From assembly GCA_023141985.1 (NCBI GenBank), contig JAGLKH010000355.1, positions 1-19,921 of the forward strand: a stretch of 19,921 nt of DNA, read 5' to 3'. The position numbers and the translations under genes are program-made. Positions within the stretch are counted from its first letter, which is position 1. Each line of letters begins with the position of its first letter. The DNA comes from Flavobacteriaceae bacterium. GTDB taxonomy: Bacteria > Bacteroidota > Bacteroidia > Flavobacteriales > Flavobacteriaceae. A model generated the notes under the pieces. That model worked only from the letters and a program-made list of their open reading frames with translations, was not told the DNA's origin and searched no databases. Below, one piece after another: positions 1 to 6,144 of the stretch.

Positions 1-1
1 A

Positions 2-205
2 ACAATGCCATTGATAGCTATGTATAAGAAAGATTGTAAACCTAAGTTTTTAGAGCTTTTGCAGGGAGGTGAAAGACGGTTACGATTTGCAGTAAAACAA
101 TGCAAGGTTAAGACACTTGTTTTAAATGCAGAATTAGAAAAATATACAGTAAATATAAATACAACAAATCAATTTAACGAAATCACCAATGCAATTAACA
201 ATTAA
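2..205 (+). CDS. mobA: Molybdenum cofactor guanylyltransferase MobA, C-terminal end (5' truncated by window)
   Basis: Only the last 67 codons are in the window; the frame is open from base 2 and the ATG at 5 is probably internal. The visible part begins with PLIAMYKK, which matches the conserved proline-leucine segment near the C-terminus of MobA. It ends with VNINTTNQFNEI, matching the NTP/NT-x-x-(D/E)-(L/I) element that closes the MobA nucleotidyltransferase fold. MobA transfers GMP from GTP to molybdopterin in the cytoplasm, making bis-MGD precursors. The GTP-binding N-terminal loop cannot be seen. Its stop overlaps the start of moaD by 17 bases, which implies co-transcription and probably translational coupling. 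Identity rests on the tail motifs and on six further Moco genes downstream. Confidence 0.82.
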   Translation, partial: TMPLIAMYKKDCKPKFLELLQGGERRLRFAVKQCKVKTLVLNAELEKYTVNINTTNQFNEITNAINN

Positions 206-422
206 ATATTTTGGGCTTTTAGCTGAAGTTACACAATGTAATGAAGAACAGATTGAATTTTCAGGAATACTCATTGATGATCTTCTTGAAACGGTTTATT
301 TGAAGTATCCGAAGCTTAAGGGAAAAGATTTTCAGGTAGCCCAAAACCAAGTTATTATTACCAATGAAGCTGAAGTTTCAGCAACTGAAATAGCACTATT
401 ACCTCCATTTGCAGGAGGATAA
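189..422 (+). CDS. moaD: Molybdopterin synthase small subunit MoaD
   Basis: This 77-residue protein has the ubiquitin-like (beta-grasp) MoaD/ThiS size and ends in PPFAGG. The invariant C-terminal Gly-Gly is the residue adenylated by MoeB and then converted to thiocarboxylate. The N-terminal strand KYFGLLAEV is typical of MoaD. The sulfur on MoaD is passed within the MoaD2-MoaE2 complex to precursor Z (cPMP) to form the dithiolene of molybdopterin. The start at 189 lies inside the mobA reading frame, giving a 17-base overlap. The stop is followed after only 4 bases by the hairpin that precedes the RAYT gene, so the transposase unit separates moaD from its partner moeB. Confidence 0.93.
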   Translation: MQLTIKYFGLLAEVTQCNEEQIEFSGILIDDLLETVYLKYPKLKGKDFQVAQNQVIITNEAEVSATEIALLPPFAGG

Positions 423-426
423 AATT

Positions 427-461
427 TAGACCTAACAGGTTTCAAAAACCTGTTAGGTCTA
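427..461. repeat. REP-like palindromic hairpin, upstream copy flanking the RAYT gene
   Basis: Perfect 16-bp inverted repeat with arms at 427-442 and 446-461 and a 3-base loop CAA. Its core is ACCTAACAGG paired with CCTGTTAGGT. It begins 4 bases after the moaD stop and ends 16 bases before the transposase start. It is followed by A-rich rather than T-rich sequence on the + strand, so it does not look like an intrinsic terminator for moaD. A near-identical hairpin lies on the other side of the transposase gene. RAYT proteins are known to be associated with, and to act on, such short palindromes, so this is a likely cognate REP element. Confidence 0.85.
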
Positions 462-477
462 AAAAAAATAAAATAAA

Positions 478-1065
478 ATGAAATCAACACCTTTTGAAAT
501 AGGTAACTTTTACCATGTTTATAATAGAGGTAACAATAAGGATCAAATTTTTATTGAAGAAGACAATTATCTTTATTTTTTAAGATTGATGAAGAAATAC
601 CTTCTCCCTATTGCAGATATATACAGTTTTTGCCTTATTCAAAATCATTTTCATTTAATTATAAAGATAAAAGATGAAGAACAGTTACCAGATAGAATTA
701 TTGCTGGCAATACAAAACTGCACCAACCATTTTCAAATATGTTCAATGCTTATACAAAAGCAATAAATAAAAAATATAAAAGACGAGGAAGTTTATTTCA
801 AGAACATTTAAAGAGGAAACTAATTAAAAATGAAGAATATTTACAAAACCTAATTGTTTATGTGAACACAAATCCTAGTAAACACAATATAGAAAATTTT
901 TCTGTTTACGATTTTAGTTCGTATAAGGCATTGATTTCAAGAAAACCAACATTGTTAAATAGAAGTGATGTAATTGAATTATTTAATGATGTGGATAACT
1001 TTAAATACGCTTGCCATCATAAAAAAATTAATTTAGAACTCATAAGAGAATTACTCTTGGAGTAA
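478..1065 (+). CDS. REP-associated tyrosine transposase (RAYT, Y1/HUH family)
   Basis: This 195-residue single-strand DNA transposase is of the IS200-like Y1_Tnp family. The HUH metal-binding motif is visible as N56-H57-F58-H59 in QNHFHLIIK. The candidate nucleophilic tyrosine is Tyr128 in LIVYVNTNP, a region typical of RAYTs. The N-terminal YHVYNRGNNK is the usual family opening. It is complete and undisrupted. It stands alone, without a tnpB partner, and lies between two matching palindromes (427-461 and 1072-1104). This is the arrangement of chromosomal RAYT/REP systems, where the enzyme cleaves and joins REP hairpins. It splits the moaD-moeB junction of the Moco operon on the same strand, so it is probably transcribed with the operon. 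Whether the unit is still mobile cannot be told from sequence. Confidence 0.92.
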   Translation: MKSTPFEIGNFYHVYNRGNNKDQIFIEEDNYLYFLRLMKKYLLPIADIYSFCLIQNHFHLIIKIKDEEQLPDRIIAGNTKLHQPFSNMFNAYTKAINKKYKRRGSLFQEHLKRKLIKNEEYLQNLIVYVNTNPSKHNIENFSVYDFSSYKALISRKPTLLNRSDVIELFNDVDNFKYACHHKKINLELIRELLLE

Positions 1066-1071
1066 GACTAA

Positions 1072-1104
1072 AGACCTAACAAGTTTCAAAAACTTGTTAG
1101 GTCT
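1072..1104. repeat. REP-like palindromic hairpin, downstream copy flanking the RAYT gene
   Basis: Perfect 15-bp inverted repeat (arms 1072-1086 and 1090-1104, loop CAA). It starts 6 bases after the transposase stop and ends 11 bases before moeB. Compared with the upstream hairpin it differs at one stem pair only: G438-C450 becomes A1082-T1094, so pairing is kept. Orientation and loop are identical, so the pair reads as a direct repeat of a palindrome bracketing the RAYT gene. Confidence 0.85.
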
Positions 1105-1115
1105 CAATAAAAATT

Positions 1116-2201
1116 ATGAACAGATATAACAGACATATAATCCTTTCAGAAATAGGACAAAAGGGACAAGACAAACTCTCTAATGCTAAAGTTTTAGTTG
1201 TTGGCGCAGGTGGTTTAGGTTGCCCCGTTTTACAATATTTAACTGCTGCAGGAATTGGGACTATAGGAATTATTGACTTTGATGTGGTTGAAGAATCAAA
1301 TCTTCAAAGGCAAGTGCTTTTTGGAACCTCTTCTTTAGGAAAAAGTAAAGCGATTGCTGCAAAAGAACGATTGATGGATTTAAATAATACCATTACAATT
1401 CATGCTTACTCTGAAAAACTAACTCATAAAAACGCAATAGAACTTTTCAAAGATTATGACATAATTGTTGATGGTACAGATAATTTTGCAACACGCTACC
1501 TCATTAATGATGCATCATTAATTACCAACAAGCCATTAGTGTATGGAGCTATTTATAAATTTGAAGGTCAAGTCGCAGTATTTAATTATCAAAAAGGTCC
1601 AAGTTATCGCTGTTTATTTCCAACACCTCCAAAAGAGGGTGCAATTCCAAACTGTTCCGAAATAGGAGTATTAGGAGTTTTGCCTGGAATTATTGGTAGT
1701 ATGCAAGCAACCGAAGTTCTTAAAATTATTTTAAGATTAGGAGATATACTCTCTGGAAAGTTGTTCTGCTATAATGCATTAACGACTCATACAACCACAT
1801 TAATTATCAATAGATCTGAAGTTGAAATAAATAAAGTCTTAACTAAAAAAGAAAGTTTTCAAAATACTAAAGAAGAATTAAATTGCGCTTTTTACCCTCC
1901 CGAAATTTCAATCGAAGATGCCTTTCAAAAAAAAGATGTACAATTTATTGATGTAAGAGAAGATGATGAATTTCCAAAAGTTGAATTTTTAAACCCTATT
2001 TATATTCCGTTAAGCGAATTTGAAAACAATTTAGAAAAAATTGATTCAGAAAAAGAAAAAATGATCTTTTGTCAAGCTGGAATTAGAAGTAAAATAGCAG
2101 TTTCCATTTTACAGAAACATCGTATTAACAAAAGTTATAGTGTAATAGAAGGTGCTTCAGAAATATTAGAATATATGACACAACTGCAAAAAGAATATTA
2201 A
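1116..2201 (+). CDS. moeB: Molybdopterin-synthase adenylyltransferase MoeB with C-terminal rhodanese domain
   Basis: This 361-residue protein activates the MoaD C-terminus with ATP. The ThiF/MoeB/HesA E1-like domain spans about 1-245, with the nucleotide loop GAGGLG at 30-35, the arginine-bearing NLQRQVLF at 63-70 and DGTDN at 119-123. A rhodanese domain follows at about 262-361, with active-site loop CQAGIR and Cys319 as the likely persulfide carrier. MoeB-rhodanese fusions parallel eukaryotic MOCS3/Uba4, where the rhodanese part hands sulfur to the adenylated small protein. An oddity is that the two CxxC zinc motifs of E. coli MoeB are missing. The first is reduced to SYRC (only Cys166 remains) and no CxxC occurs near 230-250, so this protein probably binds no structural zinc. 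It follows the RAYT unit and precedes moaE. Confidence 0.93.
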   Translation: MNRYNRHIILSEIGQKGQDKLSNAKVLVVGAGGLGCPVLQYLTAAGIGTIGIIDFDVVEESNLQRQVLFGTSSLGKSKAIAAKERLMDLNNTITIHAYSEKLTHKNAIELFKDYDIIVDGTDNFATRYLINDASLITNKPLVYGAIYKFEGQVAVFNYQKGPSYRCLFPTPPKEGAIPNCSEIGVLGVLPGIIGSMQATEVLKIILRLGDILSGKLFCYNALTTHTTTLIINRSEVEINKVLTKKESFQNTKEELNCAFYPPEISIEDAFQKKDVQFIDVREDDEFPKVEFLNPIYIPLSEFENNLEKIDSEKEKMIFCQAGIRSKIAVSILQKHRINKSYSVIEGASEILEYMTQLQKEY

Positions 2202-2296
2202 AATGAAACATCCATAACTAAAAATCTTGATACCCAAGGAAATGATTATATGGATGTTCCATGTGACCGTTAAAAAACAATAAGTATAAACACATG
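2202..2296 (+). repeat. Intergenic repeat family copy A (moeB-moaE junction)
   Basis: One of four related sequences, each running from just after a stop codon to the next start codon. This copy begins immediately after the moeB stop and ends on the moaE ATG (2294-2296). The strongest shared block is CATGTGACCGTTAAAAA, then CAATAA, TATAAAC and CATG; the left part shares ATGAAAC and GGAAATGATTA. It is the most diverged copy on the left side. Unlike the others it contains a perfect 10-bp stem, AACATCCATA (2207-2216) with TATGGATGTT (2249-2258). The tiny frame opened by its leading ATG encodes only MKHP. Confidence 0.75.
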
Positions 2297-2737
2297 AATG
2301 ACAAGAAACCCAAAAATGTATTTAAAGAAGGTGCAATTTCTTCAGAATTTATTGCATCATCTATTGCAAAACATCAATCTAAAACAAGCATTGGCGCTCA
2401 CAACATTTTTTTAGGTCAAGTGCGTGCAGATAAGACAGATGATAAAACAGTTACAGCTATAGAATACACAGCATACGAAGATATGGCAAATATTAAATTT
2501 CATGATATTAGAGAAGCTACTTTTAATAAGTTTGAACTAAACTGTATGCACATTTATCACAGCTTAGGCAAAGTTAATGTAGGAGAGATCTGTTTGTTTG
2601 TTTTTGTTTCATCACCAAGACGAAAAGAAGTATTTAAAGCCATAGAATTTGTAGTGGAAGAAATAAAAGCTAAGGTGCCGGTTTTTGGAAAAGAAATTTT
2701 TGAAGACGAAACACATCAATGGAAAGTTAACAGTTAA
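2294..2737 (+). CDS. moaE: Molybdopterin synthase catalytic (large) subunit MoaE
   Basis: This 147-residue MoaE binds precursor Z and accepts sulfur from the MoaD thiocarboxylate to form the molybdopterin dithiolene. Family marks include FLGQVRADK (39-47), IEYTAYEDMA (56-65), VFVSSPRRKEVFKAIEFVVE (103-122) and the basic EIKAKVPVFGKE (123-134). Lys125 in the last motif corresponds to the essential lysine of E. coli MoaE (Lys119). The His-Arg pair of E. coli in the active-site loop is Arg-Arg here (109-110). Length is normal. The start is preceded by the intergenic repeat family copy A and has no Shine-Dalgarno sequence. moaCB follows 15 bases after the stop. Confidence 0.95.
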   Translation: MNDKKPKNVFKEGAISSEFIASSIAKHQSKTSIGAHNIFLGQVRADKTDDKTVTAIEYTAYEDMANIKFHDIREATFNKFELNCMHIYHSLGKVNVGEICLFVFVSSPRRKEVFKAIEFVVEEIKAKVPVFGKEIFEDETHQWKVNS

Positions 2738-2752
2738 ACAAATCAACAACTT

Positions 2753-3664
2753 ATGGTCGATATCACACATAAAAGTTCAACCTTAAGAACAGCAATAGCA
2801 CAAGCAATAGTTAAGGTTAGCAAGCTGGAGACTATTACTGCAATTCAAAACAAAACTGTCCCAAAAGGCGATGTGTTTGAAATGAGCAAAGCTGCGGGAT
2901 TGTTAGGAGTGAAAAGAACTCCGGATTTATTGCCAGACTGCCATCCTTTACCTATTGAGTTTACTTCTATTGAATACGAAATAAATAAATTAGAAATCAC
3001 TATTAAATTTACTGTAAAAACCATTTATAAAACTGGTGTAGAAGTTGAAGCCATGCATGGAGCAAGTGTTGTTGCATTAAATATGTACGATATGTTAAAA
3101 CCTATTGATAAAGGCATTGAAATTCATCACATCAAACTTCTTAAGAAAAAAGGAGGTAAATCCGATTTTAAAGATCGTTTTAGAAAAGACCTTACAGCAG
3201 CAGTGATTGTGTGTTCAGATACTATTTCAGCAGGACAAAAAGAAGATAGAGCTGGTAAAGCTATTATTAAAAAATTAGAAGAATGTGATGTAACCATTTC
3301 AGATTATATTATTATTCCAGATGAAAAAGATATCATTCAGGAAAAGGCTAAAGAATATCAAGAAAACGGAATAGACCTTATTATATATACTGGAGGAACC
3401 GGATTGTCTAAAAGAGATGTAACACCTGAAGCTTTATTTCCAATATTAAACAGAAATATTCCAGGAATTGAAGAAGCCATTCGTAATTATGGACAAGACC
3501 GAACGCCATATTCTATGCTTTCAAGAAGTGTTGCCGGAACTATTAAAAAAAGTTTGGTTTTAGCTTTACCTGGGTCCACAAATGGAGCAAAAGAATCCAT
3601 GGATGCTATTTTCCCTTCCGTTTTACACATTTTCAGAATTTTAAAAGGAGCAAGACACGATTAA
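2753..3664 (+). CDS. moaCB: Bifunctional MoaC-MogA/MoaB fusion (cPMP synthase and molybdopterin adenylyltransferase)
   Basis: Two enzymes are joined in 303 residues. Residues 1-138 are MoaC, which with MoaA turns GTP into cPMP. Marks are [19 protein letters not shown] (38-56), [10 protein letters not shown] (59-68) and the catalytic-region [18 protein letters not shown] (99-116). Residues about 146-303 are a MogA/MoaB domain, which adenylates molybdopterin before metal insertion, with [12 protein letters not shown] (211-222) and [11 protein letters not shown] (271-281). The MoaC N-terminus is short: it begins at MVDIT, which aligns to an internal position of E. coli MoaC, so the first strand found in E. 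coli is absent. The fusion places an early and a late pathway step in one polypeptide. Its stop overlaps the first bases of repeat copy B. Confidence 0.95.
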   Translation: MVDITHKSSTLRTAIAQAIVKVSKLETITAIQNKTVPKGDVFEMSKAAGLLGVKRTPDLLPDCHPLPIEFTSIEYEINKLEITIKFTVKTIYKTGVEVEAMHGASVVALNMYDMLKPIDKGIEIHHIKLLKKKGGKSDFKDRFRKDLTAAVIVCSDTISAGQKEDRAGKAIIKKLEECDVTISDYIIIPDEKDIIQEKAKEYQENGIDLIIYTGGTGLSKRDVTPEALFPILNRNIPGIEEAIRNYGQDRTPYSMLSRSVAGTIKKSLVLALPGSTNGAKESMDAIFPSVLHIFRILKGARHD

Positions 3665-3756
3665 TGAAACGAGCATGTTAAAATTTTTATCACCAAAGGG
3701 AATGATTAATAGCGAACAGCATGTGACCGTTAAAAAGCAATAAATATAAACTCATG
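3663..3756 (+). repeat. Intergenic repeat family copy B (moaCB-moaA junction)
   Basis: This copy overlaps the moaCB stop (TAATGA) and ends on the moaA ATG at 3754-3756. It is close to copy D: by hand alignment about 82 of 93 positions agree, with one single-base gap. Shared blocks include ATGAAACGAGCATGTTAAAA, TTTATCACCAAAGGGAA, GATTAATAGCGAA and CAATAAATATAAAC. The leading ATG opens a five-codon frame MKRAC (3664-3681, stop TAA) that is identical in copy D. No Shine-Dalgarno sequence, intrinsic terminator or flavobacterial -7 box stands out inside it. Confidence 0.85.
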
Positions 3757-4761
3757 AAAAAGAACAACAACATAATGACAGATACTTTTGGTAGAGCACA
3801 TACGTATTTACGAATATCTCTAACAGAACGTTGTAATTTAAGATGTACCTATTGTATGCCGGAAGAAGGTGTTTTACTATCTCCAAAATCAAATCTTATG
3901 ACTTATGAGGAGATTTACTATATAGCTAAAACATTTGTAAATCAAGGAGTTACTAAAATAAGATTAACCGGGGGAGAACCCTTGATACGCAAAGACATTC
4001 CAATTATTTTAGAAAAATTATCATCATTGCCTGTGGAACTTTCTATTACAACAAATGCTGTTATTGTTGAAAAATTTATTGACACTTTAAAGGTAAATGG
4101 TATTCAAAGTATTAATGTAAGCTTAGATTCTTTAGATAAAGAAAAGTTTAAACAAATTACACGTAGAAACGATTTTGAAAAAGTCTATAAAAATATTTTG
4201 CTTTTGGTGAAAAACGGATTTAAAGTAAAAATTAATACCGTTTTAATAAAAGGCTTTAATGATAATGAAATAATTGATTTGGTTCAATTCACAAAAGATT
4301 TACCTGTAACCATTCGCTTTATAGAATTTATGCCTTTTGACGGTAATAAATGGGATATGAAAAAGATGGTGTCTTATGACGAAATAATGAAAAAGCTAAA
4401 TAGTTTTTATTCTGAAAAATTAATAGAGCGTTTAGAAGATGCTCCAAATGATACTTCTAAAAACTATAGAATTAAAGATTATAAAGGCACATTTGCTGTT
4501 ATAAGCTCTGTGACTAACCCTTTTTGTGATTCTTGCAACAGACTACGATTAACAGCCAATGGGCAATTAAAAAACTGTTTATTCTCTGCAACAGAATCTG
4601 ATTTACTCACCACCCTTCGTGCTGGAAAACCAATAGAACCTATTATAGAAAAAGCACTACAAGCCAAATTTAAAGTACGTGGTGGGATGGATACTTTAGA
4701 AAAACTTAAACAGCCAAAATTACACTCCAATAACAGGAGTATGATTACCATTGGCGGATAA
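3754..4761 (+). CDS. moaA: GTP 3',8-cyclase MoaA (radical SAM)
   Basis: This 335-residue radical SAM enzyme carries out the first step of Moco synthesis, converting GTP to 3',8-cyclo-GTP. The N-terminal 4Fe-4S cluster is bound by Cys27, Cys31 and Cys34 in CNLRCTYC. RLTGGEPLIRKD is the GGEP SAM-binding element. The second, substrate-binding cluster is given by Cys258, Cys261 and Cys275 in NPFCDSCNRLRLT and KNCLFS. The protein ends in Gly-Gly, which in MoaA is needed for activity. Everything essential is present and length is normal. The start at 3754 is the ATG that ends repeat copy B; an alternative ATG at 3775 would remove seven residues. It is the last Moco gene in the window, and no molybdoenzyme is visible nearby. 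Confidence 0.96.
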   Translation: MKKNNNIMTDTFGRAHTYLRISLTERCNLRCTYCMPEEGVLLSPKSNLMTYEEIYYIAKTFVNQGVTKIRLTGGEPLIRKDIPIILEKLSSLPVELSITTNAVIVEKFIDTLKVNGIQSINVSLDSLDKEKFKQITRRNDFEKVYKNILLLVKNGFKVKINTVLIKGFNDNEIIDLVQFTKDLPVTIRFIEFMPFDGNKWDMKKMVSYDEIMKKLNSFYSEKLIERLEDAPNDTSKNYRIKDYKGTFAVISSVTNPFCDSCNRLRLTANGQLKNCLFSATESDLLTTLRAGKPIEPIIEKALQAKFKVRGGMDTLEKLKQPKLHSNNRSMITIGG

Positions 4762-4779
4762 TAATTATAATAAATTAAT

Positions 4780-5232
4780 ATGAATACAATGAAATTAAAA
4801 TATTCAATGCTAGCTATCATCATCCTTTTGATTTCAGCATGCAAAAATGAAAGTAACAACAACGTTACTAAAACTACTAAAACACAAGAAATAACTAAAT
4901 ATGATACGTTAGCTATAAGTCTTAATAATAATGAAAAGTGGATTGCAAACAAAGAAACTCATGTTGGTGTATCTAAGATGGATTCATTAATTAGTAGTTT
5001 TGATAATGATAAATACCAATATTTAACCAATAATTTATCTGAGCTAACCAGTTACATTATTAAAAATTGCAGCATGAAAGGTGAACCTCATGATCAATTA
5101 CATATTGTTTTAGTGCCAATGTTAGATGAGATTTCAGCATTAAAAGAAACTACAGATAATGAAGAGCGTAAAACAATTATCAAAAATTTACAAGCACTTA
5201 TTGATATATATTTTCAGCATTTTAAAACTTAA
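4780..5232 (+). CDS. Small putative lipoprotein with a Cys-Met-His motif, function unknown
   Basis: This 150-residue protein has a hydrophobic N-terminus and lipobox LLISA-C (lipidated Cys21), so it is probably anchored to a membrane facing the periplasm. An alternative ATG at 4789 leaves the signal intact. The mature part is polar and predicted largely helical. The distinctive segment is NCSMKGEPHDQLH (96-108), giving Cys97, Met99, His104 and His108 in close order, with His147 near the end. Such spacing could suit a metal or heme ligand set, but that is inference. It starts 18 bases after moaA, so it may be read from the Moco operon, yet I know of no Moco role for such a protein. Its stop codon lies inside the left arm of the following foldback element, so the tail may have been altered by insertion. 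Confidence 0.7.
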   Translation: MNTMKLKYSMLAIIILLISACKNESNNNVTKTTKTQEITKYDTLAISLNNNEKWIANKETHVGVSKMDSLISSFDNDKYQYLTNNLSELTSYIIKNCSMKGEPHDQLHIVLVPMLDEISALKETTDNEERKTIIKNLQALIDIYFQHFKT

Positions 5233-5500
5233 GGTGGGTTCTAAAAATTCATTCGCATCAAAATTTCCAGAGTTTTTTCAGAGACAACTAAAATCTTTGA
5301 AGTACTATCGGGATAATACAATAAAATTTTAGGAAGTATATGGAAAACTCTGGAAACTCCTATTGGGAACAAAGATAACAAACAATCTGCTTCGTTATAT
5401 TTTTTTTCAATAGCTAAGGCTATTCAAAAAAAATAGTGCCTTGCATCTCATTTATTCTCTTTGTTTTTTGAAAGAAATGAATTTTTAGAACCCACCTTAA
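5229..5500. repeat. Foldback (MITE-like) element 1 with 25-bp perfect terminal inverted repeats
   Basis: Arms at 5229-5253 and 5476-5500 are exact reverse complements (outer end TTAAGGTGGG) and bound 272 bp with no credible gene. A second perfect 13-bp inverted repeat, TTTCCAGAGTTTT (5264-5276) with its complement (5344-5356), is nested in the left half. A shorter AATAGC/GCTATT pair lies near 5410-5425. The left arm contains the stop codon (5230-5232) of the lipoprotein gene. It occupies most of the 413-base gap between two convergent genes. It could be a non-autonomous mobile element; no target duplication is evident. Confidence 0.75.
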
Positions 5501-5507
5501 TATTTAT

Positions 5508-5668
5508 GAACTCATCTTGACTTTTTTTATTAAGGTGAAAAATCACGCTTTTGTTTTCAGATGAAGACTTTTTTGCACTTCATAGCAGAGTTACTAAGTA
5601 ATAAAAAGGTAAAATATGAAAACAAAATGGTGTTTTTGTAGTCAATCATAGAAAGTCAAGATGAGTTC
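5508..5668. repeat. Foldback element 2 with 17-bp perfect terminal inverted repeats
   Basis: Arms at 5508-5524 and 5652-5668 (GAACTCATCTTGACTTT and its complement) bound 161 bp, just 7 bases after element 1. A nested 11-bp pair TTTTGTTTTCA (5549-5559) and TGAAAACAAAA (5617-5627) makes the fold deeper. The right arm runs into the 3' end of the minus-strand gene and encodes its last residues HLDFL; that gene's stop lies inside the element. Together the two elements explain the gene-free stretch 5233-5645, where I see nothing else beyond possible terminator activity of the stems. Confidence 0.72.
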
Positions 5669-6005
5669 TATTTCTAAACCAAACTTTTTGCCATTCCCTT
5701 TTTAGTATTAAAAAGGTAACTTGTTCAGATAGTTTTACAACATCGCTTCCATCAAGATGTTTTATTTTGTCTTCGGATACATCTATGATATAAAGTAAGT
5801 TAAGATATTTGTCAAATTTTTCTTGAATCAATTTATAAACCGTTTCGTGAAGTATAAGTTTTAAACTTTCAGGTTGTATGTCTTCATCAAAATCTAAATC
5901 AATATTTGCATATAAAAAGTCTTTATTGAGCTGAAAGATTAACTTTTTGTATAATGCTTCGTTTGAAGCTTTATCTAAAATCTCATGTATGGTTTGAAGT
6001 GGCAT
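5646..6005 (-). CDS. Conserved-looking small acidic protein of unknown function
   Basis: This gene encodes 119 residues from the ATG at 6003-6005 (MPLQTIHEIL); an in-frame ATG at 6024-6026 would add seven residues. I do not recognise the family. The sequence is helical in character, with no signal peptide, membrane segment or obvious catalytic motif, so it is likely cytosolic. The longer start is doubtful because that ATG lies in the arm of a palindromic repeat and its extra residues are encoded by repeat-adjacent sequence. A diverged second copy of the first codons lies upstream at 6104-6130. The last residues (HLDFL) and the stop come from foldback element 2, so the natural C-terminus is probably altered. 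It lies 139 bases downstream of the polyprenyl synthase gene on the same strand and is probably co-transcribed with it. Confidence 0.65.
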   Translation of the reverse strand: MPLQTIHEILDKASNEALYKKLIFQLNKDFLYANIDLDFDEDIQPESLKLILHETVYKLIQEKFDKYLNLLYIIDVSEDKIKHLDGSDVVKLSEQVTFLILKREWQKVWFRNRTHLDFL

Positions 6006-6020
6006 CAATTTAATTTTGAT

Positions 6021-6097
6021 TGTCATTCCTGCGAAGGCAGGAATCTTTTTAATAATAGTTCAATTTATATTGGATTCCTGCCTTCGCAGGAATGACA
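6021..6097. repeat. Palindromic repeat element (GAAG-loop variant), copy 1
   Basis: Two 25-bp arms (6021-6045 and 6073-6097) are exact reverse complements separated by 27 AT-rich bases. Each arm also folds on its own: ATTCCTGC-GAAG-GCAGGAAT, an 8-bp stem with a four-base loop. This C/G-rich unit stands out from the AT-rich surroundings and resembles dispersed repeats common in flavobacterial genomes. It sits between two diverged copies of the start of the small gene at 5646-6005. A second copy with a GGAG loop is at 18760-18828. Confidence 0.85.
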
Positions 6098-6103
6098 GCT
6101 ATA

Positions 6104-6130
6104 CTCTTGTATTGTTTGAAGTGATTGCAT
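6104..6130 (-). pseudogene. Displaced duplicate of the first codons of the small gene at 5646-6005
   Basis: On the minus strand this segment reads ATG CAA TCA CTT CAA ACA ATA CAA GAG (MQSLQTIQE). The true gene begins ATG CCA CTT CAA ACC ATA CAT GAG (MPLQTIHE). From the shared ACTTCAAAC onward 17 of 19 bases match. The upstream copy runs into the palindromic repeat and hits a stop after 21 codons. It looks like a relic start left when the repeat inserted or when the segment was duplicated. Confidence 0.6.
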
Positions 6131-6144
6131 AATTGTTAAACAGA

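Noticed and set aside
427..461. RAYT-flanking hairpin as an intrinsic terminator of moaD
   Set aside because: It is followed by A-rich rather than T-rich sequence on the + strand, and the same hairpin recurs after the transposase gene.
427..1104. CRISPR-like direct repeats
   Set aside because: There are only two palindromes separated by a full gene, with no regular spacers.
2202..2293. Moco riboswitch before moaE or moaA
   Set aside because: The same sequence family also precedes tolC and adaptor genes that have no Moco role, and I see no Moco-riboswitch-like architecture.
4479..4952. 157-codon minus-strand ORF opposite moaA and the lipoprotein gene
   Set aside because: It is antisense to two well-supported genes, has low-complexity hydrophobic content and shows no family motif.
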